Source: Bacteroidota bacterium (GTDB lineage: Bacteria; Bacteroidota; Bacteroidia; Cytophagales; Cyclobacteriaceae). From it: a stretch of DNA of 49,191 nucleotides. The stretch spans positions 1-49,191 of the forward strand of contig JAQCJI010000011.1 of assembly GCA_027593175.1 (NCBI GenBank), read 5' to 3'. A model generated the notes under the pieces. That model worked only from the letters and a program-made list of their open reading frames with translations. It was not told the DNA's origin and did not search any database. The translations under genes and the position numbers were made by a program. Within the stretch, counting starts at the first letter, position 1, and each line of letters opens with the position of its first letter. Positions 27,560 through 36,725 of the stretch are shown one piece after another.

Positions 27560-29191
27560 TTAATTTCCGATCACCGCTTGGATCGGTTTCCCCGTGGTCC
27601 CGTTGGGCATCCGTATCTGAAGTAAGGCTGCCAAAGTGGGCGCTATATCCGTGACCGAAGCATAGTTTGAACTTTTACCAGGCTTGATTCCCCAGCCATA
27701 AAAGGCAATCGGCACATGCGTGTCATACGAATAGCCCGAACCATGCGTTGTGCCTCGTTTGCCCCCTACTAGCCAAGCGGGTTCCAATACCAATAACACA
27801 TCTCCTGAAGCTTTGTGGTTGTATCCCATTTGCAGGAGATGCGCACTAGATTGAGTAAATTCCTGTTTCCTTAGATCTGAAGCGGTATAGACTTCTTTGA
27901 CCCCTTTAAAGCCAAGGACAAAAGAGGCTAAATCGCGCTGCATTTGCTCATTATTCATTTTTTTCTCACGAATCAAGGCCTGGTTTAGGAAGATTTGCTC
28001 ATTGGAAAAACTCAAGATCCAATCGCCTTCTCCATAGTTGGCTGCAGCAAAACCCTTCAACTGCCCAAGGACCATCCCAGAATTGAAATTCCCTGCAGGG
28101 ATGCGCTCACTCAACATGTATTGCGGTACATCGGCAACCGCATGATCTGCGGAGATAAACACGAGGTATTCACCCTTGCCGAGCTTTTGGTCCAAGTAAC
28201 TAAAAAACTGGGCCAGCTCACGGTCCATCCGTAAGTAATTGTCCTCTACTTCGATGGAAGAAGGTCCAAAACGATGCCCAATGTAATCCGGGCTGGAAAA
28301 GCTAATCGCTAGAAAATCGGTTACCTCCCCTTGTCCCAATTTTTCCCCTTCCAAGGCCGCATACGCAAAATCCAAGGTGAGGCTATTGCCAAAAGGGGTA
28401 GAAGCTACCAAGCCATAACCCCCATTTGCTGCTTTTAAGGAAGTTAAGTCATAAGGGAAAGAAGGACTATTCTTACCAATAAAGGGAGATTCAAAATCGT
28501 TGTGATCTGGAAGGCTATTCACATAAGTTGACACTGGAAATAAGGGATTCCATGTTTGACTTAAATAATGGTCTGGGCGCTTCTTGGCATTGAAATTTGA
28601 AGCCCAGCTTGGTAAGGTCTGACGGTAATAGGTAGAAGTCATCCAATCCCCATTCACATCATCGTACCAATACGCATCTCCGGTATGCCCAGCCGGGAAA
28701 CTTGCTCCTCGATCCTTGATCGCAATGCCTACTACCTTGGATCGTTTTCCAGTAGACAGTCGTAGCTCATCCGTGATCGTAGTGGTCAACAAATTTCGAG
28801 GGCTAATTTTTCCATTTTCAGGAGTTCCCCCCACATGTGAGACCAAAGAGTCCTCCGCACAGTAGATCATTTTCTTCAAGGAAGGCACATACCAATTGTT
28901 GCCAATGACTCCATGCGTCGCAGGAGTAGTTCCTGTATATACTGAGGCATGCCCAGGTCCAGTAAAGGTGGGAATGTAGTTGTAATGCCCATTGGTCATC
29001 ATAAAGCCCTGCTGTGTGAAGCGCTTAAACCCACCTTCTCCAAAGCGATCGGCAAAGCGATACAGGTATTCCTGACGCATTTGATCTACAATGATACCGA
29101 TCACCAACTTTGGCTTTTTTGCAGCTTGCTGCGCTAAAACACCTGAAACAAGAGAAATTGAGAAGAGAAGGCCAAAAAGGAAAGGTCTCAT
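27560..29191 (-). CDS. PafA-like alkaline phosphatase family protein
   Basis: Secreted phosphate monoesterase of the alkaline phosphatase superfamily. ATG at 29191 gives a signal peptide (RPFLFGLLFSISLVSGVLAQ); a TTG at 29335 would add 48 residues and is rejected. Metal ligand Asp36 lies in IIVDQMRQEY; the nucleophile is Thr77 in PTFTGPGHASVY; Asn98 follows at the same 21-residue distance as Thr79/Asn100 of Elizabethkingia PafA. The KDR motif (Lys159, Arg161 in AIKDRGAS) is the mark of PafA-type monoesterases rather than diesterases. Further metal motifs are SADHAVAD and a THGSGYSYDTHVP region. The length of 543 aa is typical. PafA enzymes are not repressed by phosphate; no Pho-box-like sequence was seen. 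Confidence 0.92.
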   Translation of the reverse strand: MRPFLFGLLFSISLVSGVLAQQAAKKPKLVIGIIVDQMRQEYLYRFADRFGEGGFKRFTQQGFMMTNGHYNYIPTFTGPGHASVYTGTTPATHGVIGNNWYVPSLKKMIYCAEDSLVSHVGGTPENGKISPRNLLTTTITDELRLSTGKRSKVVGIAIKDRGASFPAGHTGDAYWYDDVNGDWMTSTYYRQTLPSWASNFNAKKRPDHYLSQTWNPLFPVSTYVNSLPDHNDFESPFIGKNSPSFPYDLTSLKAANGGYGLVASTPFGNSLTLDFAYAALEGEKLGQGEVTDFLAISFSSPDYIGHRFGPSSIEVEDNYLRMDRELAQFFSYLDQKLGKGEYLVFISADHAVADVPQYMLSERIPAGNFNSGMVLGQLKGFAAANYGEGDWILSFSNEQIFLNQALIREKKMNNEQMQRDLASFVLGFKGVKEVYTASDLRKQEFTQSSAHLLQMGYNHKASGDVLLVLEPAWLVGGKRGTTHGSGYSYDTHVPIAFYGWGIKPGKSSNYASVTDIAPTLAALLQIRMPNGTTGKPIQAVIGN

Positions 29192-29386
29192 AGCAAATAA
29201 GTGAATTTTCTCAAAGATACTTATTCCGAAAGTTAAGTAGGTTAAACTTATGTTAAATGGCAGACGAAAACTCACATTGAAATTAATACAAAGTACAAAT
29301 TGGGGCCGAATCCTCCCAAAGGATGCCGTCACCAATTGGGAAGAATAGCAACCTATCCTCCCCGAGACCGGTAATTTTACCTAACT

Positions 29387-29410
29387 TGCACACGGATTTA
29401 TCCGTGTACA
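29387..29410. promoter_or_regulatory. Perfect palindrome immediately before the ABC exporter start
   Basis: acacggat (29390-29397) and atccgtgt (29400-29407) are perfect inverted repeats around tt, with outer TG/CA pairs (29387-29388 and 29409-29410) across one mismatch. It ends 4-7 bases before the ATG at 29415. It could be an operator or an RNA hairpin covering the ribosome landing site. Confidence 0.45.
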
Positions 29411-29414
29411 TTCC

Positions 29415-31247
29415 ATGCATACTTATTTTCGGATTCTTTCTTATACCCGTCCCTATGGGAAATTTGTACCCATCTACATTGGCTACACCTTGCTGGCCAT
29501 CGTTTTTGGCTTGATCAATTTTACCCTACTCAAGCCACTTTTTGATGTTATTTTTGAACAGATATCCCCTGAGAGCTTAGAAAAGTTTCGGGAACAGCCG
29601 TCATTTAACCTTTCCCTAGATTACCTTATCTCCCTCTTCAACCATCTCTTTCTTGACGTAAGTGAGACCTATGGGAAGTTTGGAACCTTGCTCTTCGTTT
29701 GCTCCATAATTGTAGGCTCGGTCTTCCTTTCCAACCTATTTACCTATCTCTCCGGAGTGGTCTTGGCACAAGTTCGTGCCCGCGTGATCAAAGGCATGCG
29801 GATGGATATTTTTGAAAAAGTGAGTAGCCTCCATTTAGGTTATTTTTCCAACGAAAGGAAAGGTGATCTCCTCTCAAAAATGACAAATGACATTCAAGAG
29901 GTAGAGAACACCATCGTGCAATCCTTACGGATTTTATTTAGAGAACCGGCCACCATTATCCTGTATTTTGGAGTACTCTTTTTCATGTCAGTACCCCTCA
30001 CCCTCTTTACCATCCTGATTATCCCGATTTCTGGGGCAATCATTGGTGGCATCACGAGGAGACTACGAAAAACTGCCGTACAAAGCCAGCAATCCCTCGG
30101 ACGCATCGTCAGCATTTTGGATGAAACTTTGGGCGGCATGCGGGTAGTAAAAGCCTTTAATGGAGAGGAATTTGTTCGAGGAAAATTTGATGCCGAAACA
30201 GATCAGTATTCGGATGTCAATGTGAGCATGGCTCGCAAAAATGAACTGGCAGGCCCAATTTCCCAATTTCTAGGTGTAAGCGTAGTCGCAGGAATCTTGG
30301 TTTATGGGGGCAATTTGGTCCTCAGTGGAACCTCCGCCTTGAGCGCCTCCAACTTCATCACTTACATCATTATTTTCACCCAGGTACTTAATCCTGCCAA
30401 GGAAATCTCCAGAGCAGTATCCACCATCCAACGAGGAATAGCATCTGCTGACCGCATTTTTGAAGTAATTGACACCACTAATCAACTTCCTTCATCTACC
30501 AACCCAAAACCGTTTTCTGGGTTTAGCCGACAAATTGAATACAAAAATGTAAGCTTTGCCTACGGAGAAAATAAGGTTCTAGAATACATTAACTTTACCC
30601 TTGAAAAAGGGAAAACCATAGCGCTCGTCGGTCCATCGGGAGGAGGAAAATCTAGCTTAGCAGATTTAGTGCCTCGCTTTTACGATCCAAGCGCTGGACA
30701 AATTCTCGTAGATGGAATTGACCTAAAAGATATTGCTACAGCTACCTGGAGAAGCCAGCTAGGGATCGTCACCCAGGAATCCATCCTCTTCAACGATACC
30801 GTATTCAATAACATTGCCTTTGGGATCGAAGGAGTAACCGAGGAGCAGGTCATTGAAGCAGCCAAAATCGCGAATGCACATGAATTTATCAGCCAACTGG
30901 AGCTGGGCTACCAAAGTACTATTGGCGATCGGGGTTCCAAACTTTCCGGCGGACAGCGGCAACGACTCAGCATCGCCCGTGCAGTGCTTAAGAATCCACC
31001 CGTACTAATTTTGGATGAGGCTACCTCAGCCCTAGACTCGGAATCGGAATTGTTGGTTCAAGAAGCCATTACCAAGCTCATGAGCAACCGTACCACGCTC
31101 GTTATAGCACATCGACTGAGTACCATCCAACATGCAGATGAGATCCTAGTGATCGATAAGGCTAAAATTGTGCAACGGGGAACTCATGCCGAATTGATGG
31201 CTGAGGAAGGACTGTACCAAAAGCTTTCCACCATCCAGTCCGTATAG
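29415..31247 (+). CDS. ABC transporter, fused permease and ATPase (MsbA/lipid exporter type)
   Basis: Half-transporter of 610 aa in the inner membrane, expected to work as a homodimer; MsbA-type members flip lipid A or other lipids. Residues about 15-340 hold six membrane helices (for example TLLFVCSIIVGSVFLSNLFT). The ATPase domain has Walker A GPSGGGKSS (406-414), signature LSGGQRQRL (about 513-521), Walker B VLILDEATSALD (about 529-540) and the H-loop VIAHRL. The N-terminal stretch TYFRILSYTRPYGKF is typical of Bacteroidota exporters. A perfect palindrome lies just upstream of the start. Substrate is not deducible; lipid export is the family default. Confidence 0.93.
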   Translation: MHTYFRILSYTRPYGKFVPIYIGYTLLAIVFGLINFTLLKPLFDVIFEQISPESLEKFREQPSFNLSLDYLISLFNHLFLDVSETYGKFGTLLFVCSIIVGSVFLSNLFTYLSGVVLAQVRARVIKGMRMDIFEKVSSLHLGYFSNERKGDLLSKMTNDIQEVENTIVQSLRILFREPATIILYFGVLFFMSVPLTLFTILIIPISGAIIGGITRRLRKTAVQSQQSLGRIVSILDETLGGMRVVKAFNGEEFVRGKFDAETDQYSDVNVSMARKNELAGPISQFLGVSVVAGILVYGGNLVLSGTSALSASNFITYIIIFTQVLNPAKEISRAVSTIQRGIASADRIFEVIDTTNQLPSSTNPKPFSGFSRQIEYKNVSFAYGENKVLEYINFTLEKGKTIALVGPSGGGKSSLADLVPRFYDPSAGQILVDGIDLKDIATATWRSQLGIVTQESILFNDTVFNNIAFGIEGVTEEQVIEAAKIANAHEFISQLELGYQSTIGDRGSKLSGGQRQRLSIARAVLKNPPVLILDEATSALDSESELLVQEAITKLMSNRTTLVIAHRLSTIQHADEILVIDKAKIVQRGTHAELMAEEGLYQKLSTIQSV

Positions 31248-31406
31248 ACCGATAACGCCCTAAGCCAAGTCCATTGGGTTGCTGTCATTCAATTACTTTC
31301 TGTCGGAAGAACTCCAATGATCAGCTTCAGCAAAACTTTTATTGGGAAGCAAAATCCCTCCTAAATTCGGGTATATTCGTAGGTACATTTTTTAAACTCA
31401 ATCATC

Positions 31407-32945
31407 ATGGTTGCAAAAACTTTTGGAAGCGCCGTCTCCGGCGTAGATGCCAACCTTATTACCATCGAGGTCAATGTGGGACAAGGAACAAACTTTTTTA
31501 TGGTAGGCTTGCCGGACTCAGCAGTGAAAGAATCCCAGCAGCGGGTGGAATCTGCACTCAAATACTTTGGGTACCGCATGCCACGGCAGCGGGTGGTGGT
31601 CAACTTGGCTCCTGCAGACCTCCGAAAAGAAGGCTCTGCCTATGACCTTCCCATCGCCCTAGGCATTCTCCAAGCCTCAGAGCAGGTCAGTTTCCCAAAT
31701 CTCGACCAGTATGTTTTGATGGGGGAGCTCTCCCTAGATGGCAAACTTCGACCCATCAAAGGCGTGCTTCCCATCGCCATTGAAGCACGAAAGCAGGGAT
31801 TCAAGGGATTTGTCCTTCCCCTCGAAAATGCGAAGGAGGCCTCCATTGTCAATAGCTTGGATATCATCGGCGTGGAGACCTTGGATCAGGCCTCAGATTT
31901 TTTGCAGGGGCATCTCCAGATCGAACCACTAGTTACGGACACGCGAGAGATTTTTCACCAGGGCATTGATGCGCCCGAATTTGACTTTGCGGATGTGCAA
32001 GGACAGGAAAACATCAAACGTGCCATGGAGATTGCTGCTGCAGGAGGCCACAATGTAATTATGATCGGCCCTCCTGGAGCAGGCAAAACCATGTTGGCCA
32101 AGCGCTTGCCCTCCATCCTCCCTCCTTTGAGTTTGCAAGAAGCCTTGGAAGCCACCAAGATCCACTCCGTGGCTGGCAGGCTGGGAAAGCACGCCTCCCT
32201 ATTGGCTCAGCGCCCTTTTCGCAGCCCACACCACACCATTTCAGATGTAGCCCTGGTCGGGGGAGGAGGTAATCCCAAACCCGGAGAAATTTCCTTGGCA
32301 CACCATGGGGTTTTATTTTTGGATGAGCTACCCGAATTTAAGCGATCCGTACTGGAGGTGATGCGGCAGCCACTGGAGGAGCGTAAAGTAACCATCAGCC
32401 GGGCCAAGGTCTCGGTGGACTTTCCTGCCAACTTTATGTTGATCGCCAGCATGAATCCTTGCCCCTGTGGCTACTACAACCATCCAGAGAAGGAGTGCGT
32501 CTGTGGCCCAGGAATCGTGCAGCGCTACTTGAATAAGGTCAGCGGACCCTTGCTGGACCGCATCGACTTGCATGTGGAAGTGACTCCAGTCAAATTTGAG
32601 GAGATGACCTCCACGCGCAAAAGTGAGTCGAGCAGAGACATTCGGGAGCGGGTGATCAAAGGGCGGGAACGGCAAAAAGTTAGGTTTGAAAGCAATCCAG
32701 AAGTTTTCTGTAATGCAATGATGCCCTCCCACCAGGTAAAGCAAGTGTGTCAGATCTCTGAGGCCGGCAAAACCCTACTCAAAACTGCCATGGAAAGGCT
32801 TGGTCTCTCTGCTCGTGCTTACGACCGCATCCTAAAAGTGGCACGTACCATTGCTGATATTGCCGAGAGCGATGAGATTCGCGTGGAGCACCTCGCCGAA
32901 GCCATCCAATACCGCAGTCTCGACCGAGAAGGCTGGGCGGGGTGA
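31407..32945 (+). CDS. comM: YifB/ComM family Mg-chelatase-like AAA ATPase
   Basis: Hexameric helicase of the ComM type, which promotes branch migration during natural transformation, or an uncharacterised YifB role in non-competent species. Residues 1-165 form the Lon-like N-domain (TFGSAVSGVDANLITIEVNV); Walker A GPPGAGKTM is at 221-229; Walker B region LFLDELPEFKRS near 310-321; the Cys-rich stretch CPCGYY plus CVCGPG (from Cys352) is the typical Mg-chelatase-like insert; the C-terminal helical domain ends at 512. The start at 31407 is the ATG that begins the conserved N-domain. A hairpin at 32973-33001 follows. No other competence genes are adjacent. Confidence 0.94.
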   Translation: MVAKTFGSAVSGVDANLITIEVNVGQGTNFFMVGLPDSAVKESQQRVESALKYFGYRMPRQRVVVNLAPADLRKEGSAYDLPIALGILQASEQVSFPNLDQYVLMGELSLDGKLRPIKGVLPIAIEARKQGFKGFVLPLENAKEASIVNSLDIIGVETLDQASDFLQGHLQIEPLVTDTREIFHQGIDAPEFDFADVQGQENIKRAMEIAAAGGHNVIMIGPPGAGKTMLAKRLPSILPPLSLQEALEATKIHSVAGRLGKHASLLAQRPFRSPHHTISDVALVGGGGNPKPGEISLAHHGVLFLDELPEFKRSVLEVMRQPLEERKVTISRAKVSVDFPANFMLIASMNPCPCGYYNHPEKECVCGPGIVQRYLNKVSGPLLDRIDLHVEVTPVKFEEMTSTRKSESSRDIRERVIKGRERQKVRFESNPEVFCNAMMPSHQVKQVCQISEAGKTLLKTAMERLGLSARAYDRILKVARTIADIAESDEIRVEHLAEAIQYRSLDREGWAG

Positions 32946-32972
32946 GGTTGGTGGGAAAGTAGAACTCATAAA

Positions 32973-33001
32973 AAAGCCCTCCGAGAATTTCGGAAGGCTT
33001 T
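32973..33001. terminator. Hairpin terminator between comM and the ALDH gene
   Basis: Arms aaagcc...tccga (32973-32984) and tcgga...ggcttt (32990-33001) pair with one C-A mismatch. The flanking A-run at 32971-32975 gives a T-run on the minus strand, so it suits the ALDH transcript as well as comM. Confidence 0.7.
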
Positions 33002-33074
33002 CTATCATATAGTATGTTAATTGGCTCTAATTCCAGTAACCAAAGAAAACAAGGTTTAAAGTTTAAGAAAGTGA

Positions 33075-33104
33075 GCTGTGGACAATGGACCGTCGTCCGT
33101 TGAC
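33075..33104. repeat. Dispersed short repeat, copy 1
   Basis: gctgt at 33075-33079 and tggaccgtc at 33086-33094 recur with identical spacing at 37545-37564. Both copies lie between convergent genes. The unit is rich in gtcc/ggac and gttgac/gtcaac words. Confidence 0.5.
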
Positions 33105-33164
33105 GATTATCCGAAGTAAATAACCCTCATTTTCAACTACTTATATTGGTTACGGATAATCAAA

Positions 33165-34709
33165 TCAAATATCAAATTTAATCCCCTGCGCTAGCGGCAG
33201 CTGGGTGGAATAGTTGATCGTATTGGTTTGACGTCTCATGTAGGCTTTCCAAGAATCGGAGCCCGACTCACGACCTCCACCGGTTTCCTTCTCTCCCCCA
33301 AAAGCGCCCCCAATCTCTGCTCCCGAAGTACCGATGTTGACATTGGCAATACCACAATCAGATCCTGCAACAGCAAGGAAGGCTTCTGCTTCCCGCATAT
33401 TCGTGGTCATGATGGCAGAAGAAAGTCCCTGCGGCACCCCATTCTGCAAGGCGATGGCCTCAGGCAGCGTGCTGTACTTGATCAAATACAAAATAGGTGC
33501 AAAGGTCTCGTGCTGCACGATGTCGAAGTGATTTTCTGCCTCATAGATGGCTGGCTTCACGTAGCATCCGGATTCATAGCCGGCTCCTGCAAGAACTCCT
33601 CCTTCTACGACGGCTTTTCCTCCAGCCGCTTTTACCTGTGCGATGGCCACTAGGTATTGCTCCACTGCCTGGGTATCGATTAACGGGCCTACATGGTTTT
33701 TTTCATCCAAAGGATTGCCGATGACTAACTTGCCGAAAGCAGCGGCTAGTCGATTCTTTACGGTATCATATACACTTTCCTGCACGATCAATCGTCGCGT
33801 GGTGGTGCAGCGCTGTCCTGCGGTACCTACGGCCCCAAACAAGGCACCACGAATTGCGATTTCCAAGTCGGCATGCTCGGTGATGATGATGGCATTGTTG
33901 CCTCCAAGCTCCAACAAGGAACGACCGAGTCGCTCACCCACTGCCTTGCCTACAGCCTTGCCCATGCGGGTGGAACCAGTGGCAGACACCAGCGGAATTC
34001 GGGCATCGTGAGAAAGCAAAGCACCTATCGACCCATCCCCAACGATCAAGTTGGAAATCCCCTCCGGCAAACCCTGCTGGGCAAATATTTTTGCGACAAT
34101 GTGCTGGCAAGCAATGGCAGAAAGTGGGGCTTTTTCGGAAGGCTTCCACAAGCATACATCCCCACACACCCAAGCTATGGCAGTATTCCAAGACCAAACA
34201 GCTACCGGGAAGTTGAAGGCTGAAATAATGCCTACCACCCCTAACGCATGCCACTGTTCGTACATGCGGTGACCCGGACGCTCGGAATGCATGGTCAAGC
34301 CATACAACTGGCGGGATAGGCCTACCGCAAAATCACAAATGTCAATCATCTCCTGTACCTCACCCAATCCCTCCTGGTAGGATTTACCCATTTCGTAGGA
34401 TACCAGCTTGCCCAAATCTGCTTTTACCTCGCGCAAGGCATTGCCAATCTCTCGGACGATATCGCCACGCTTGGGAGCAGGAACATTACTCCAGGTTTCA
34501 AAAGCCACCAAAGCCTGAGCGACCACCGCCTCGTAGGTTTCCTCGGTTGCCAGCTGCACGGATGCTATTTTTTTGCCATCGGCAGGGGAAAAAGATGCCA
34601 GGGTAGCGGCTCCTGAATCGAGCCAAGTCATACCCGTGGAGGAACCCAAATTGGATTCCTGAATGCCAAGATTTTTTAAAGACTGCTGAATGCCAAAAAG
34701 ATCGTTCAT
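33165..34709 (-). CDS. ALDH7-type aldehyde dehydrogenase (aminoadipate semialdehyde dehydrogenase-like)
   Basis: NAD-dependent aldehyde dehydrogenase of 514 aa. The layout and motifs match the ALDH7A1/AmaB group, which oxidises alpha-aminoadipate semialdehyde (piperideine-6-carboxylate) in lysine breakdown: SAFNFPVAVWSWN (about 163-175), LELGGNNAII with general base Glu267, and GQRCTTTRRL with nucleophile Cys301. HSERPGHRMYEQWHALG is also typical of this group. Start is the ATG at 34709. No lysine-degradation partner genes are visible; the gene upstream on the same strand is a DUF4421 barrel, 54 bases away. The subgroup call rests on motif recall, not alignment. Confidence 0.88.
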   Translation of the reverse strand: MNDLFGIQQSLKNLGIQESNLGSSTGMTWLDSGAATLASFSPADGKKIASVQLATEETYEAVVAQALVAFETWSNVPAPKRGDIVREIGNALREVKADLGKLVSYEMGKSYQEGLGEVQEMIDICDFAVGLSRQLYGLTMHSERPGHRMYEQWHALGVVGIISAFNFPVAVWSWNTAIAWVCGDVCLWKPSEKAPLSAIACQHIVAKIFAQQGLPEGISNLIVGDGSIGALLSHDARIPLVSATGSTRMGKAVGKAVGERLGRSLLELGGNNAIIITEHADLEIAIRGALFGAVGTAGQRCTTTRRLIVQESVYDTVKNRLAAAFGKLVIGNPLDEKNHVGPLIDTQAVEQYLVAIAQVKAAGGKAVVEGGVLAGAGYESGCYVKPAIYEAENHFDIVQHETFAPILYLIKYSTLPEAIALQNGVPQGLSSAIMTTNMREAEAFLAVAGSDCGIANVNIGTSGAEIGGAFGGEKETGGGRESGSDSWKAYMRRQTNTINYSTQLPLAQGIKFDI

Positions 34710-34763
34710 GGGGGAGGTGTCTAATGATTACGTAAAGTTAAAGTTTTGCGGCCCACTCTCTCG

Positions 34764-35771
34764 TTACTTTCTAAAAATTCTAGATGGATTGTACTTGGCA
34801 AAGGAGGAGGCAAACTTTTGAGCGGGGTGGATTTTATAAACCAAGACGAGGCGATAGTTTCCGGTATACACCTCTTGGCTCAAGTTCCCAAAAGTTGGAA
34901 GGATCAGATTTTTATGGATGTAGTTGCCATTCATCCCGAACCGAGGCCCATTGTATCCCAGATAAGCACGGGCATGGTAGCCCCAGCCCAGTTTCCAATT
35001 TCCGTTCCCCCCCTGCCGATCTTGATTCCAGGCGGTACCAAGAGCTAGATTTCCTGTAAAACTTCCGGTCGCGAAAAATCCCTTTCCTAGCACTAAGGTA
35101 CCTATGAGGCCTGCATTAGGCCCTAGGTGAAGAAAATCGGCACTTTGGTAATTCGACTTTGGAACAAGTTGGGCGGGGAGAATCAAGGAATCCCCAGTCA
35201 CCTGAACTCGGTACATCTCAAATCCCAGAAGTGGAGAAATCGCAGACTTTTTTTGAATCGCAGACTGGTGAACCGCAGCAGGTAAAGAGATTTTATCCCC
35301 CTTAAATATATAATTGGCATGCAAACCTACTTTGAGCAAATCCAAATCTGGCCTCAAATACTTCGCTCCATCGCCGATCCCATCGGGAATACGATAGCCT
35401 TTATAAAACTGTCCGAAAAAATCGATGACCCAGTTTCTCGGGTAAATATGTCCCTGAAGATCCAGAAATCTAGGAAAATCAGCTTCTCGATTTCGATTCA
35501 AAAAGCCCGGTGGAAAGGCCAGATTGAGTGTGAAATTTTGATAGGTAAATCCAATTCCCATATTCAATCCACTATTGGGTTGGTATCGAAGATCTTCACT
35601 TGGGAAGTAGAGCGAAGTGAATTTACGAGAAAGGTAGCTCCGAAACACGAGCATTTCCGGTTCTTCCGCTACATAGGAGGTATCCCACCGGCTTTGGGCA
35701 AGGAGAATCCCTTCCCCAAAAAAAAAGAATAGCACATATAAGAGAACTCTTTTACCCACTGTAAGCCGCAT
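34764..35771 (-). CDS. DUF4421 family outer-membrane beta-barrel protein
   Basis: Predicted outer-membrane protein of 335 aa. Signal peptide (RLTVGKRVLLYVLFFFFGEG, then AQS) from the ATG at 35771; a TTG five codons earlier is possible. The DUF4421 pattern is visible: MLVFRSYLSRKFTSLYF, then RYQPNSGLNMGIGFTYQNF and alternating aromatic beta strands to the end (GYNGPRFGMNGNYIHKN, YTGNYRLVLVYKI). Function of the family is not known to me; many Bacteroidota encode several copies. It lies upstream of the ALDH gene and may share its transcript. Confidence 0.8.
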   Translation of the reverse strand: MRLTVGKRVLLYVLFFFFGEGILLAQSRWDTSYVAEEPEMLVFRSYLSRKFTSLYFPSEDLRYQPNSGLNMGIGFTYQNFTLNLAFPPGFLNRNREADFPRFLDLQGHIYPRNWVIDFFGQFYKGYRIPDGIGDGAKYLRPDLDLLKVGLHANYIFKGDKISLPAAVHQSAIQKKSAISPLLGFEMYRVQVTGDSLILPAQLVPKSNYQSADFLHLGPNAGLIGTLVLGKGFFATGSFTGNLALGTAWNQDRQGGNGNWKLGWGYHARAYLGYNGPRFGMNGNYIHKNLILPTFGNLSQEVYTGNYRLVLVYKIHPAQKFASSFAKYNPSRIFRK

Positions 35772-35882
35772 ATTATGTTGAGACAAAGGTAATCAAAATG
35801 ACTACGCGGGGAAGGGACGCAAGATTTGGCAAAAAATGGTAATTTTGAACAAAGGCATTTTGCCTCCCCACTTAATTGCATT

Positions 35883-36725
35883 ATGGCTACCCAAACCTCC
35901 ACACTCCTGAACTTGAAAAGAAACCTCCAGCAGCGCTGGAAAATTATTCGATTCAACATGAGTGCCTCCAACAACCCGCTATTTTTAGGCTTCTATAGAA
36001 ATTTTTACAACCCTAAAAAAGGAAGTTTGTCTGACTTTTTGAGTCTGTACTCGAAGTCTAAGCCTGGAAATTTTACAGTAGTCCAAATCGGCGCCAACGA
36101 CGGCATCACCCACGATCCCATCCACAAGTTTATTAAAAGAGACGATTGGAAGGGGGTGCTTTTGGAACCGCAGCCGAATGTTTTCCATGAGTTTCTCACA
36201 AAAATCTACGCCAAAAATAAAGGCATCCGCCCACTCTGCGCTGCCATCGGAGAAAAAGATGGCACCCAGCCCATCTACAAAGTCGGATTTTCATCCATGC
36301 GTTGGGCTACAGGTTTGGCCTCCTTCTCCAAGGAGAAAATTGAAAAGGCCTTCGAGGACGGCATCGTAGCCTCCAACTGCAAACGCTTTGGCATTGAGAT
36401 ACCTACCGACCAAAGCCAGTGGATCAGCCAAGAAGAGGTGCAAGTCATCTCTCCCGCCACCCTGATTCAAACCTATAACCTGCAGCAGATTGACTTACTT
36501 CAAATCGATGCCGAAGGTTATGATTTAGAAGTGATTCGGATTTTTGACATTGCCACTACCCAACCAAAGGCCATCATCTTTGAAAACGTAGGCTTGAATG
36601 CAGAAGATTATGCCGCTTGCCTCCAGCTTTTGGAAGATCAGCACTACCAACTCAAGAGATTTGGTCCCAACACCCTTGCCCTGCAAAAGCCGCTGGGTGA
36701 ATTTGCTTCCTTTTTTAACGCATGA
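35883..36725 (+). CDS. FkbM family methyltransferase
   Basis: SAM-dependent methyltransferase of the FkbM group, usually O-methylating sugars of polysaccharides, LPS or glycolipids. Motifs: VVQIGANDGITHDPI (SAM-binding loop), VLLEPQPNVF (strand 2 acidic), and IDLLQIDAEGYDLEVI (motif typical of FkbM). ATG at 35883 is preferred; a TTG at 35826 would add 19 residues. The 280-aa length is normal. The start of the GT2 gene overlaps its stop (ATGA), so the two form a cassette probably decorating a surface glycan. Confidence 0.9.
   Translation: MATQTSTLLNLKRNLQQRWKIIRFNMSASNNPLFLGFYRNFYNPKKGSLSDFLSLYSKSKPGNFTVVQIGANDGITHDPIHKFIKRDDWKGVLLEPQPNVFHEFLTKIYAKNKGIRPLCAAIGEKDGTQPIYKVGFSSMRWATGLASFSKEKIEKAFEDGIVASNCKRFGIEIPTDQSQWISQEEVQVISPATLIQTYNLQQIDLLQIDAEGYDLEVIRIFDIATTQPKAIIFENVGLNAEDYAACLQLLEDQHYQLKRFGPNTLALQKPLGEFASFFNA

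Noticed and set aside
31274-31645. A 123-codon open frame overlapping the start of comM
   Set aside because: It is out of frame with comM, Cys/His/Arg-rich in a way typical of shadow frames, and comM is clearly the real gene here.
34764-35771. PorP/SprF-type T9SS protein as an alternative name for the DUF4421 barrel
   Set aside because: The N-terminal pattern of short SYLSRKFTSL and YQPNSGLNMG motifs fits DUF4421 better, and no por or spr gene is nearby.
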